From SAR86 cluster bacterium AG-422-O05 (GTDB lineage: Bacteria; Pseudomonadota; Gammaproteobacteria; Magnimaribacterales; D2472): a stretch of 64,000 bases of DNA. Location: contig QCMW01000001.1 in assembly GCA_003213495.1 (NCBI GenBank), positions 1,125,817 through 1,189,816 of the forward strand, given 5' to 3'. Made by a program: the position numbers and the translations under genes. Positions 28,458 through 37,411 of this stretch are shown here, in pieces. Position 1 is the stretch's first letter. Each line of letters begins with the position of its first letter. The notes beneath the pieces are model-generated. The model was given only the letters and a program-made list of their open reading frames with translations. It was not told the origin of the DNA and searched no databases.

Positions 28458-29228
28458 TTATCTAGGCTTCATACGCATAGCAGAGTCAAGTCGAATTGTT
28501 TCCCCATTTAAATAAGCATTTTCAACAATATGCACTGCTAAGTCAGCGAATTCACTAGGCTGTCCAAATCTGTGAGGAAATTGAGTTGACTCCAGTAAAG
28601 GATCTCTTACCTTTTCAGGTGCAAGCTGCATAAGAGGAGTATCAAAAATACCGGGAGCAATTGTACATACCCTTACAGCATGTCGAGCAAGATCTCGTGC
28701 TGCGGTTAAGGTCAATCCTATTACCCCTGCCTTTGATGCGCTATATGCTGATTGTCCAATTTGTCCTTCATAACCAGCAATTGAAGCTGTATTTATGATA
28801 ACGCCTTTTTCTCCCTTTTCATTTGGTTCATTTTTGTCCATTAACTCTGCGGCAATTCTCATTACATTGAATGTTCCAACAAGATTGAGATTAACAATAA
28901 ACTTGAATGCATCTAAAGGATGAGGTGCTTCTTTTCCAAGTATTCTTCCAGGATAACCTGTTCCAGCACAATTTACAGCTATGTGTAAACCGCCAAATTT
29001 TTCTTTGATTTGATTAACTGCGTTTACAACAGGCTCTTCTTCCATAATATTTGTTGATATAAACAAAACGTTATCTTCGCCCAAGTTATCAATAATTTTT
29101 TTAGCATTATCTTCATTAATATCTAAAATAACGGCTTTCGCTCCTTTAGAGACAAATTCCTCAACAGTAGCTTGGCCTAAACCTGATGCACCACCTGTTA
29201 CTAATGCAATTGAATTTTTTAATTCCAT
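28458..29228 (-). CDS. SDR oxidoreductase, 3-hydroxyacyl-CoA dehydrogenase type 2-like
   Basis: Classical short-chain dehydrogenase, 256 residues. The NAD site is TGGASGLG (residues 11-18) with an acidic residue in VILDI that favours NAD. NCAGTG follows, then the catalytic Ser in NTASIAGYEGQ and the Tyr-x-x-x-Lys motif in SAYSASKAG. The segment APGIFDTPLMQLAPEKVRD and the C-terminal LNGETIRLDSAMRM closely match the 17-beta-HSD10/3-hydroxyacyl-CoA dehydrogenase type 2 group. A role in branched-chain amino acid or fatty acid beta-oxidation is likely. It is divergent from the porin-glnK-amtB operon. Confidence 0.9.
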   Translation of the reverse strand: MELKNSIALVTGGASGLGQATVEEFVSKGAKAVILDINEDNAKKIIDNLGEDNVLFISTNIMEEEPVVNAVNQIKEKFGGLHIAVNCAGTGYPGRILGKEAPHPLDAFKFIVNLNLVGTFNVMRIAAELMDKNEPNEKGEKGVIINTASIAGYEGQIGQSAYSASKAGVIGLTLTAARDLARHAVRVCTIAPGIFDTPLMQLAPEKVRDPLLESTQFPHRFGQPSEFADLAVHIVENAYLNGETIRLDSAMRMKPR

Positions 29229-29291
29229 ACGAACTCCATTTAATGCCCAAAATTATAACTTTTTGAAAAATAAAAAACAGTATTTACATAT

Positions 29292-29308
29292 TTGGCACGT
29301 TAATTGCA
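29292..29308 (+). promoter_or_regulatory. Sigma-54 (RpoN) promoter of the porin-glnK-amtB operon
   Basis: TTGGCACGTTAATTGCA matches the sigma-54 consensus TGGCACG-N4-TTGCW without a mismatch at the key bases. The invariant GG (29294-29295) and GC (29306-29307) are 10 bp apart, the required spacing. Transcription would start near 29318-29320, about 12 bp before an AAGGAGG ribosome site. The genes behind it, glnK and amtB, are classical NtrC/sigma-54 targets. No clear NtrC site was found upstream. Confidence 0.9.
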
Positions 29309-29343
29309 TTACTAAAGTAAATGATTTTTATAAGGAGGACTAA

Positions 29344-30292
<949 letters not shown>

Positions 30293-30308
30293 ATTTTAAG
30301 GAGATATT

Positions 30309-31565
30309 ATGGAAGAAATTAAATTTGCATTAGATACCTTTTACGCAGTAATGGCTGGTGCACTTGTTATGTGGATGGCAGCTGGTTTTACCATGCTTGA
30401 AGCTGGATTAGTGCAAAAAAAAGACGTATCTGAAATAGTTACTAAAAACCTTGGCTTGTATTCGATAGCTTGCATCATGTATTTGGTGTGTGGTTTTGTA
30501 TTAATGTATCCGAGTGGAAGTGCTTTAAGCTGGCTTGGTGTAGAATTTTTGGATGGATATCTACCAGCTATTGGTAGTTCTGTTACTTTATCAACTGGGT
30601 TACCAAATGAAGATATTGGTATACCTTATGGTATGGAATATTCACAACAAGCAGACTTCTTTTTCCAAGTAGTTTTTGTTGCTACGGCTATGTCAATTGT
30701 ATCAGGAGCAGTGGCTGGAAGAATGAAATTATTACCTTTCTATCTATTTGCAGTTATTCTTACTGGATTCATATACCCTATTCAGGGTTATTGGAACTGG
30801 GGTGGAGGTTTTCTAAATCAGATGGGTTATTCTGACTACGCAGGTTCCGGAACTGTTCACTTATGTGGTGCAGCTGCAGCTCTTGCAGTAGTAATGGTAT
30901 TAGGTCCAAGAAAAGGTAAATATGGATACGATGGTTCTGTAAATCCTATGCCAGGATCAAATATCCCTCTAGCTGCACTTGGTGCATGGATTCTTTGGTT
31001 AGGATGGTTTGGTTTTAATGGTGGTTCTGAACTTGCTGTTGCTAGTGAAGGAAGTGCTATTGCTGTAAGTCAGGTATTTCTTAATACAAATATGGCTGCT
31101 GCAGGTGGTGTGGTAGCTGCTCTGTTAATGAGCTTAATCGCCACTGGTAAAATGGATGTTACTATGGCAATTAATGGAGCAATTGCCGGTCTAGTTGCAA
31201 TCACAGCTGATCCATTGAGTCCATCTGGTGGTGTTGCAGTATTTGTTGGAGCTATTGGAGGAATCATAGTCTATTTCTCAATACTTACGCTTGAAAAATC
31301 AGGTATAGATGATCCTGTAGGTGCAATATCTGCTCACGGGGTTGTTGGTATATTTGGCGTGCTCGCTGTTTCATTTACAGGCGGTGCATCATTTGTTACT
31401 CAACTTATTGGTGTTATTGCAATTGCAGGATTCACGTTTGTTGTAAGCTATGCTGCAACTCTTGCAATTGACTCATTTATGCCAATTAGAGCTTCAGATG
31501 AAGAACAAGATTTAGGTCTTGATGTTTCTGAGATAGGAGTTGATGCCTATCCAGAGTTTAAATAA
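30309..31565 (+). CDS. amtB: Ammonium transporter AmtB
   Basis: Inner-membrane ammonium channel of the Amt/Rh family, 418 residues with 11 helices. The conserved pore histidines are in SGTVHLCGAA and in ISAHGVVGIFGVLA. ILWLGWFGFNGGSEL and the early ALVMWMAAGFTMLEAGLVQKKDV stretch are typical of the family. There is a good ribosome site (AAGGAGA). It is last in the porin-glnK-amtB operon, followed by a strong terminator, and should be expressed under nitrogen limitation from the sigma-54 promoter. Confidence 0.97.
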   Translation: MEEIKFALDTFYAVMAGALVMWMAAGFTMLEAGLVQKKDVSEIVTKNLGLYSIACIMYLVCGFVLMYPSGSALSWLGVEFLDGYLPAIGSSVTLSTGLPNEDIGIPYGMEYSQQADFFFQVVFVATAMSIVSGAVAGRMKLLPFYLFAVILTGFIYPIQGYWNWGGGFLNQMGYSDYAGSGTVHLCGAAAALAVVMVLGPRKGKYGYDGSVNPMPGSNIPLAALGAWILWLGWFGFNGGSELAVASEGSAIAVSQVFLNTNMAAAGGVVAALLMSLIATGKMDVTMAINGAIAGLVAITADPLSPSGGVAVFVGAIGGIIVYFSILTLEKSGIDDPVGAISAHGVVGIFGVLAVSFTGGASFVTQLIGVIAIAGFTFVVSYAATLAIDSFMPIRASDEEQDLGLDVSEIGVDAYPEFK

Positions 31566-31626
31566 TTTAATACTTATGACTGCCTAAAGTGCTCCCCCAA
31601 ATATAGTCAAAATATTAAATTTTTAG

Positions 31627-31652
31627 AGAAGGGTTAAGTGATTAACCCTTCT
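31627..31652 (+). terminator. Strong Rho-independent terminator after amtB
   Basis: An 11-bp perfect stem (31627-31637 with 31642-31652) closed by a GTGA tetraloop (GNRA type) and followed by a run of T. It ends the porin-glnK-amtB transcript about 60 bp after the amtB stop. The minus-strand acyltransferase gene ends just beyond, at 31665. Confidence 0.95.
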
Positions 31653-31664
31653 TTTTTTTGGTCT

Positions 31665-32774
31665 TTAGGTAATAGAATTACTATATTGATTTAATAAATA
31701 TGGATGCATTTCATCTGGTATTAAACTTAGCCTTTTTTTTAAGTATTCAGTCGATTCTGTTATTTCATGACTCCATTCTTCAGGATAATCAATGTCTCTT
31801 CCCTGCATAATTGCAGCAGCATAGTTAGTTGGATGTAAATAGAATAACTTTCTTATGTTTTCAGTAATTTCATAAGAACATTCTTCATATGAATCTGAAT
31901 TAAAAGTCATAACATTTCCAATTGTTAAATTAACATTTCCTTTTTGTCCATTTATACCCTCAGCAATACTTTGCATATCTTCTTTTCTTTCTTTTATGTA
32001 AATTTTATTTAAGTTTGTGAGGTACAACTCTTTTGCTTTTAATATGTCATTAGGATCTTTTTCATATGAAATTGAAACAGGCACTACATTTAATTTATTT
32101 AGGTACTCAGATAAACTTATTTTTTTTCTTGCATTCAAATGTATCATTTTAATTACAGATGGGTCTGTATAGTCATTACCGTCTTTTGACCTGCCCTGTC
32201 TTTGTGCAATCCAAATGGAATGATTATTATTATTTATTGCATTAAAAATAAATTCAGATGCAAGATTTAAGCTCCTATAAATATCTCTTTTTGATTTATC
32301 ACTTCTATCAATAATAAAACTTTTATTTAGCCTCATAAGGTCAGATGCCCATTTTTCACCTAATAGATTATTACCAACCGCATTATATGTAGTAGATAGA
32401 TTGTTTTGATGCAGAGTTAAGTTTAACAATGCAGAATCTAGCGTTATATCTCTGTGGTTAGCTATAAATAAATATCCTTTATCAGGATTAACGTTCTTAA
32501 TTCCAGATACTGTAAAGTTAGTAATAGAGTTTTTAACTACACCCTCAACAATATTTTCAAAAATATCTTGATATTTTTCTACTGAATCAATTTTATTAAC
32601 TCTTTTTTTTAGTAAATGGCTTAAGATTTTTCTTGCAAATGGTAAATACCTGATATGATCAAATGTGCCAGTTGTAAATAACATTTTGAGAAATCTTCTA
32701 TTATTAGAAAGATCTATTAATACATTATTAACCTCTTCGTCGTTATAAGGTCTTATTGAATTAAATTTATCCAC
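31665..32774 (-). CDS. Glycerolipid acyltransferase (PlsC/PlsB-like) with variant active site
   Basis: Acyltransferase of the LPLAT superfamily, 369 residues. The active-site stretch FIANHRDITLDSALL has His107 followed by Asp113 (five or six positions on, depending on how it is counted), plus Asp109; the canonical motif is H-x4-D. The later motif IWIAQRQGRSKDGNDYTD resembles the GPAT-type EGxRS/T block. The first ~90 residues are an extra N-terminal domain absent from PlsC. Transfer of an acyl chain to glycerol phosphate or lysophosphatidate is likely, acceptor uncertain. The start is GTG at 32772-32774. It is divergent from the GDPD gene, suggesting joint phospholipid turnover. Confidence 0.78.
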   Translation of the reverse strand: MDKFNSIRPYNDEEVNNVLIDLSNNRRFLKMLFTTGTFDHIRYLPFARKILSHLLKKRVNKIDSVEKYQDIFENIVEGVVKNSITNFTVSGIKNVNPDKGYLFIANHRDITLDSALLNLTLHQNNLSTTYNAVGNNLLGEKWASDLMRLNKSFIIDRSDKSKRDIYRSLNLASEFIFNAINNNNHSIWIAQRQGRSKDGNDYTDPSVIKMIHLNARKKISLSEYLNKLNVVPVSISYEKDPNDILKAKELYLTNLNKIYIKERKEDMQSIAEGINGQKGNVNLTIGNVMTFNSDSYEECSYEITENIRKLFYLHPTNYAAAIMQGRDIDYPEEWSHEITESTEYLKKRLSLIPDEMHPYLLNQYSNSIT

Positions 32775-32808
32775 AAAAATTTTTGAACTTTATATGTGGG
32801 ATATATTT

Positions 32809-32823
32809 TACATTAATAATGTA
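32809..32823. promoter_or_regulatory. 7-1-7 inverted repeat between divergent genes
   Basis: TACATTA-A-TAATGTA is a perfect inverted repeat with a one-base centre. It lies 14 bp before the GDPD start and 34 bp from the divergent acyltransferase start, where an operator could control both. In such AT-rich DNA chance is a real alternative. Confidence 0.3.
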
Positions 32824-32837
32824 TACAATAGCCTTAA

Positions 32838-33572
32838 ATGAAAACTTATCTAGATTATGAAGGTATTGAAGTTCTTGCTCACAGGGGCGGTGCAGAGGAA
32901 TCATATGAAAATACACTTGAATCATTTGAATATTCACAGTCTTTAGGATGTAAGTTTATTGAAACAGATGTTCAAGTGTCCTCAGATGGAATTCCGTATA
33001 TATTTCATGATGATGATCTTAAAAGAATTTGTGAAATACCAAAAAAATTTGATTCATTAAAAAGTGATGAAATTGATAGTCTTACCATATTTAACAATCA
33101 TAAAATTCCCAAACTAGAAGATGCTTTAAATAAATTTCCACATTTATCCTTTCAAATAGATTTCAAAACTGATGAGGTGGTTGAACCAGCTTTGAATGTT
33201 ATTCAAAAAACTAATTCAACAGATAGAGTGTGTATTGCTAGCTTCAGCAGCAAACGATTAGAGCGAGTAAGATCTATGTCACCAAACTTATGTATATCAA
33301 TGGGTCCTAATGAAGTTTTTAAAACGCTGCTTTCAAGATATAAATTAATTAATAGTCCTCTCAAGGGCGATTGTTTACAAGTACCAATGAAATACTATGG
33401 TCTTAAGATAGTAACTAAAAAATTTGTTGAATATCTGAAGTCAAAAGATATCAAAATCATGGTATGGACTATTAATGATGTAGAGACTTTCAAATATTTA
33501 ATCCAACTTAATGTTGATGGGATCATTACAGACAAACCTAAGTTGTTATTTGATACTCTAGAGAAAAGTTAA
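32838..33572 (+). CDS. Glycerophosphodiester phosphodiesterase
   Basis: GDPD-family enzyme (UgpQ-like) that splits glycerophosphodiesters into glycerol 3-phosphate and an alcohol; 244 residues, no signal peptide, so cytoplasmic. The TIM-barrel active site is visible: His15 in LAHRGGAEESYENT, Glu42 and Asp44 in FIETDVQ, and His57 in FHDDD. The C-terminal IMVWTINDVETFKYLIQLNVDGIITDKP is the usual last-strand signature. It overlaps a small convergent membrane-protein gene by 4 bp. It contributes glycerol phosphate and phosphorus from lipid head groups. Confidence 0.93.
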   Translation: MKTYLDYEGIEVLAHRGGAEESYENTLESFEYSQSLGCKFIETDVQVSSDGIPYIFHDDDLKRICEIPKKFDSLKSDEIDSLTIFNNHKIPKLEDALNKFPHLSFQIDFKTDEVVEPALNVIQKTNSTDRVCIASFSSKRLERVRSMSPNLCISMGPNEVFKTLLSRYKLINSPLKGDCLQVPMKYYGLKIVTKKFVEYLKSKDIKIMVWTINDVETFKYLIQLNVDGIITDKPKLLFDTLEKS

Positions 33573-33754
33573 AGATACTTTCTTGCTATTCTTGTTATCA
33601 CTGCGTACATTGGAATGATAATAGCTGTTGTAATAAGCAGCTCAACGGTAACAGAATAATCAAGAAAACTTCTAATCAATGGAGCTATTATAAAGGCTGT
33701 TATTGCCCCTAATATACTATAAAAAATAATAGACTTTTTACTAAACAGTTTCAT
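33569..33754 (-). CDS. Small two-helix membrane protein, 61 aa
   Basis: A 61-residue protein, MKLFSKKSIIFYSILGAITA onward, with two membrane helices (~residues 8-27 and 34-52) and a basic C-terminus (RIARKYL). Its ATG lies inside the last codons of the upstream UMF1 transporter gene (14 bp overlap), so it is translated from the same mRNA. It could be an accessory subunit of that transporter, but no family is recognised. Confidence 0.6.
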   Translation of the reverse strand: MKLFSKKSIIFYSILGAITAFIIAPLIRSFLDYSVTVELLITTAIIIPMYAVITRIARKYL

Positions 33755-34976
33755 GCTTTACTTTAAATAGTACGATGCCACCAAAAACAAATAATAAAAT
33801 GACTGGCAATAATCCTAATTGAATATTATCAGGTGAAAGTGCAACACCAACAAGTGTGGGACCAATAAAAGCACCAGCCTTTCCAAACATATTAAAGAAA
33901 CCAAAAAATTCTCCAGATCTTTGAGCTGGAATTATTGTTGCAAAAAAAGATCTTGAACTAGCTTGTATCCCACCTTGTACACTGCCGACCAGGGCGGCAA
34001 GAATATAAAACTCAATTGCATTTGATAATGTGAGTGAGAATAATATTACTCCAATATATATCAAAATTGAGAGATTAATGACCAGCTTATCATTATATTT
34101 TTCAGCAACGTATGCCCATATGAGAGTAAATGGAAATGCTACAAATTGTACTATTAATAAACCAACAATAATTGCACTATCATCTAAATTTAATAATTTT
34201 GCATACAGAACAGCAGAACTCATTACAGTATGAACACCATCGATGTACAAGAAAAATGCTAACAAAAATAAAAATATCTTTTTATTTTCAGAGATAGATT
34301 TTATTGTTGAGTAAGTTTTTTTAAATGATTCTGCAATTATGTTTCGCTGTATTTGATGTTGAACAATTTTTTCATCTTTATAATTTATGGCCAAAGGAAG
34401 TAGAAATATAGACCACCATATGGAAACAGTTAGAAATGCAAACAAAATTGCTTCAGCAGAGTTCTCAAACCACAAGCTTTCCCAAAACATAAACATTATA
34501 GAGTTAATTAAAAAAAGTAAGCCGCCTCCAAAATAACCCCATGCATAGCCTATTCCAGAAATTTTAGAATATCGATCAGGACTTGTAATCTTTACTAAAA
34601 TTTTGTCATATAAAATATTACCAGCTGAAAAGAAATAGTTCGCTACACCGAAAAAGATTAATGCAGAAATCCACATCCCTGCCTTAGTAAAAAATAATAC
34701 TCCAACACAGATAATGGCGATTGCTGTAAAAGTTATAAAAATCTTTTTTGTTGAACCGTTGATATCTGTAAGTGCTCCAATTACAGGAGCGCTTATAAAA
34801 AGAAGAAAGTTAGAAAGAGCTACTGTCCAAAGCAAATATGATGCTGACTGCACTGAGGTTAAGTCCTTTCCCCAAAACTCTGGAAAAAATAATGGAAAGA
34901 ATGCCGCTAAAACAGTGGTAGCAAATGCTGAGTTACCAAGATCGTAGGAAATCCATGCTTTTTCAAGTTTAGACAT
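33741..34976 (-). CDS. MFS transporter, UMF1/Atg22 family
   Basis: Major-facilitator transporter of the UMF1 (Atg22-like) branch, 411 residues with about 12 helices. The opening KAWISYDLGNSAFATTVLAAFFPLFFPEFW is the branch signature (YDWANSAF-like). FALVGSVQGGIQASSRSFFATIIP-like sequence (VGSVQGGIQASSRSFFA) and SGEFFGFFNMFGKAGAFIGP complete the match. Yeast Atg22 exports amino acids from the vacuole; bacterial members are mostly uncharacterised. The gene overlaps the small two-helix protein by 14 bp. Confidence 0.9.
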   Translation of the reverse strand: MSKLEKAWISYDLGNSAFATTVLAAFFPLFFPEFWGKDLTSVQSASYLLWTVALSNFLLFISAPVIGALTDINGSTKKIFITFTAIAIICVGVLFFTKAGMWISALIFFGVANYFFSAGNILYDKILVKITSPDRYSKISGIGYAWGYFGGGLLFLINSIMFMFWESLWFENSAEAILFAFLTVSIWWSIFLLPLAINYKDEKIVQHQIQRNIIAESFKKTYSTIKSISENKKIFLFLLAFFLYIDGVHTVMSSAVLYAKLLNLDDSAIIVGLLIVQFVAFPFTLIWAYVAEKYNDKLVINLSILIYIGVILFSLTLSNAIEFYILAALVGSVQGGIQASSRSFFATIIPAQRSGEFFGFFNMFGKAGAFIGPTLVGVALSPDNIQLGLLPVILLFVFGGIVLFKVKHETV

Positions 34977-35086
34977 TTTAATATTTTGAAAAGTACTTTA
35001 AATTTATATAAGTTTACAGGTTAAATCATTAAATATGTTGAAAAGGGATATTTTTTAATATAATGATAAATTCAAGGGGAATATAA

Positions 35087-35188
35087 ATGGATGATAATAC
35101 AACTTTAAAATATAGTGTGTTCTTTGCAGTTGGTATTGGAGTGACTATCTTTGGACTTGGACTAGGAGCATATTTATATTTTAATTAG
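35087..35188 (+). CDS. Small single-helix membrane protein, 33 aa
   Basis: A 33-codon frame, MDDNTTLKYSVFFAVGIGVT followed by a glycine-rich second half of the helix (IFGLGLGAYLYFN). There is an AGGGGAA ribosome site at a good distance upstream, and the stop overlaps the convergent HIT gene stop by 4 bp. The ribosome site and helical composition favour a real gene. No family was recognised. Confidence 0.5.
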   Translation: MDDNTTLKYSVFFAVGIGVTIFGLGLGAYLYFN

Positions 35189-35526
35189 CCAGGTGGCCAA
35201 TTTAAAACTCTGCCTGACATGAGGTGCAGATGTAAATGAAAAACACTTTGCCCTGCTTTGGCTCCATTATTAACAATGAGTCTAAATGTATCATCTAGCT
35301 CTAATTGCCTAGATATTTTTCCTGCTACCAGCATCAAATGACCTAAGATTGCTTGATCCTCTTGATTTGCATCAGACAACTTTGGAATAACTTTTTTTGG
35401 AATTATTAATAAGTGTGTTGGAGCTTGTGGATTTATATCTTTAATAACAATTGAAATATCATCTTCATAAATTATGTCTGCAGGAATATCTTTTTTAATA
35501 ATTTTTTCAAATAATGTTTCAGTCAT
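35185..35526 (-). CDS. hinT: HIT-family nucleotide hydrolase (HinT-like)
   Basis: Histidine-triad protein of the Hint/PKCI branch, 113 residues; typical members hydrolyse adenosine phosphoramidates. The triad is His97-Leu-His99-Leu-His101 in GQSVFHLHLHLMSGR. The N-terminal FEKIIKKDIPADIIYEDD and the central HLLIIPKKVIPKLSD are the standard Hint landmarks. It sits 8 bp downstream of a small membrane-protein gene and next to DedA, forming a three-gene minus-strand run. Confidence 0.95.
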   Translation of the reverse strand: MTETLFEKIIKKDIPADIIYEDDISIVIKDINPQAPTHLLIIPKKVIPKLSDANQEDQAILGHLMLVAGKISRQLELDDTFRLIVNNGAKAGQSVFHLHLHLMSGRVLNWPPG

Positions 35527-35534
35527 ATGTTTTA

Positions 35535-35717
35535 TTAAAATGCTCTAAAAAATCTATAGGCTAAATAAGCTATAACTGCAGTCATGAGTATTGCTAAAAA
35601 AATAATTAATAAATCTCTGAGGGTTTGCACAAATCTTCCCTGCTTACCTGCTTTAATTAATTGAAATAATAAATATAAAACTGCAATCGAGCTTACAACT
35701 AAAATTAATATACTCAT
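35535..35717 (-). CDS. Small two-helix membrane protein, 60 aa
   Basis: A 60-residue protein starting MSILILVVSSIAVLYLLFQL, with two membrane helices (~1-20 and 36-55) joined by a basic loop (KAGKQGRFVQTLRD), so both ends probably face the periplasm. It lies 4 bp after dedA and 8 bp before the HIT gene. No family is recognised. The tight spacing argues that it is real. Confidence 0.6.
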   Translation of the reverse strand: MSILILVVSSIAVLYLLFQLIKAGKQGRFVQTLRDLLIIFLAILMTAVIAYLAYRFFRAF

Positions 35718-35721
35718 AAAA

Positions 35722-36225
35722 TCATCCTATAACTGAACCAACGCCGCTGACCAAAAGTGCTAATGCTGCTCCCCACAAAGAGCAAGCAATAATGTCAGCT
35801 ATATAAAATCTTACAGGTTTTAAATCAGAAATTCCAAGTAAAAAAGGCACTATTGGTCGCACAGCAGGTATAAATCTTCCTGTTATAACTGTGTAGGAAC
35901 CTGTTTTATCAAGAAATCTTTGTGCTCTATTTATTGTTTTCTCTCTTTTTTTTAAAAACTTAGTTTGTAGAAGTTTTGACCCAACTGTTTTACCAAAATA
36001 AAAACCTGACATATCTCCTGAATGTGCACCTAAAATAGCAATAGGAACAATTGCATAAAGCGGAAGAATTTCCATATTAAACACAAATACACAAACCGAG
36101 AATAATATTACGCTCGAAACTAAAAGGCCAGATAGAATAAATGATTCCATAAAAGCAAAAACAAATATTGCTATCCAAGCAAGTTCACTATTTTGGGTTA
36201 AAAAGGATTCAATATTATCAAACAT
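35722..36225 (-). CDS. DedA-family membrane protein
   Basis: Inner-membrane DedA/VTT-domain protein, 167 residues, somewhat shorter than the usual ~200. Landmarks are FMESFILSGLLVSSVILF, HSGDMSGFYFGKTVG and the family hallmark GRFIPAVRPIVPFLLGISDL. DedA proteins move phospholipids or undecaprenyl phosphate across the inner membrane and support envelope homeostasis. It is first in a run with a mini-protein and the HIT gene. Confidence 0.93.
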   Translation of the reverse strand: MFDNIESFLTQNSELAWIAIFVFAFMESFILSGLLVSSVILFSVCVFVFNMEILPLYAIVPIAILGAHSGDMSGFYFGKTVGSKLLQTKFLKKREKTINRAQRFLDKTGSYTVITGRFIPAVRPIVPFLLGISDLKPVRFYIADIIACSLWGAALALLVSGVGSVIG

Positions 36226-36295
36226 AATCTGTTATTTTACTTCAATGTATAATGTTATTGAAAAAATAAGCTTTTTAAATATTTCATAATTTAAC

Positions 36296-37411
36296 ATGAT
36301 AGAGAACTACCACATTAAAGTTGCTGAAGAAGATATTCAGCTTTTAAAAGACAAAATAAAGCTTACAAGATGGCCAGATGAAATTAATCATAGATGGTCT
36401 CATGGAACAGATCTTAATTTCCTAAAAGAGCTAACAAACTATTGGCGGAATGAATTTAATTGGCGAGATCATGAAAAGAAGATTAATGACATTGGTAGCT
36501 ACAGATATACTACTAAGTCAGGACTTAAGCTTCATTTCCTTCATTCAAAGTCAAACAACGATAATGCTATTCCATTAGTAATGACTCATGGTTGGCCTGG
36601 AAGCATCCAAGAATTTTTAAAAATAATACCTATAATTCAAAAAAACTCTGATATTCCAATTGATATTATTTGTCCTTCTCTGCCAGGATTTGGATTTTCC
36701 GATAAACCAAAAGAAGTTGGTATGGATTCCAAACATATTGCTATTTTGCAGCATGAGCTCTTGATAGCTCTTGGATATGATAAATATATTGTTCAAGGTG
36801 GTGACTGGGGAGCTACCATAAGCAAATGGATGGCTGAACTTTATCCAGATCATTGTATTGGCATTCACCTTAATATGATCATTGCTTGGCCACCGGTTGA
36901 TAAAGATCCATTAGAAAATACTTCACAAGAAGAACAAAAATTAATGGCAAATTATGAAAAATATAAAGAACAAGGAGTTGGATACTATGAGATACAAAAA
37001 ACAAAACCACAAACACTTGGTTATGGCTTAAATGACTCTCCTGTTGGACTTGCTGCATGGATTGTAGAGAAGTTTTATGGCTGGTTTGATGGTGAAGAGA
37101 ATAAACTAGTTGTTTCTAATGATGAAGTTTTGGCAATAATATCTTTGTATTGGTTTAGTGAATCAATAACTTCATCAACAAGGTTATATAAAGAAAATGG
37201 AGACTTAGGATTTTCTTTTGAAAACATTAAGCAACCTATGGCAGGCGCAGTTTTTGAAAGAGACTTAATTGCACCTCCAAGAGCATGGGCTGAAGAAATC
37301 TATAATGTAGTTCAATGGAATACTCACAAAGGCGGACATTTTGCAGCCTTAGAGCAACCTGAGTCACTTTCTAAGGATATTATAGAATTTATAAAGAAAC
37401 TAAAGATCTAA
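36296..37411 (+). CDS. Epoxide hydrolase (EHN-domain alpha/beta hydrolase)
   Basis: Hydrolase of the microsomal/juvenile-hormone-type epoxide hydrolase family, 371 residues. Residues 1-105 form the EHN domain (KLTRWPDEINHRW ... LTNYWRNEFNWRDHE). HGWPGS (~99-102) forms the oxyanion hole, the nucleophile is Asp170 in QGGDWGATIS, and the C-terminal His lies in NTHKGGHFAALEQPE. It has no signal peptide. Substrates could be terpenoid or lipid epoxides; a few of these enzymes have other ether or ester substrates. Its end overlaps the convergent phytase gene by 12 bp. Confidence 0.93.
   Translation: MIENYHIKVAEEDIQLLKDKIKLTRWPDEINHRWSHGTDLNFLKELTNYWRNEFNWRDHEKKINDIGSYRYTTKSGLKLHFLHSKSNNDNAIPLVMTHGWPGSIQEFLKIIPIIQKNSDIPIDIICPSLPGFGFSDKPKEVGMDSKHIAILQHELLIALGYDKYIVQGGDWGATISKWMAELYPDHCIGIHLNMIIAWPPVDKDPLENTSQEEQKLMANYEKYKEQGVGYYEIQKTKPQTLGYGLNDSPVGLAAWIVEKFYGWFDGEENKLVVSNDEVLAIISLYWFSESITSSTRLYKENGDLGFSFENIKQPMAGAVFERDLIAPPRAWAEEIYNVVQWNTHKGGHFAALEQPESLSKDIIEFIKKLKI

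Noticed and set aside
29187..29193. TGCACCA half-site, possible NtrC enhancer for the sigma-54 promoter
   Set aside because: The second half (TGGTGCA) is absent, and the stretch encodes the conserved glycine-rich nucleotide loop of the SDR, so chance explains it.
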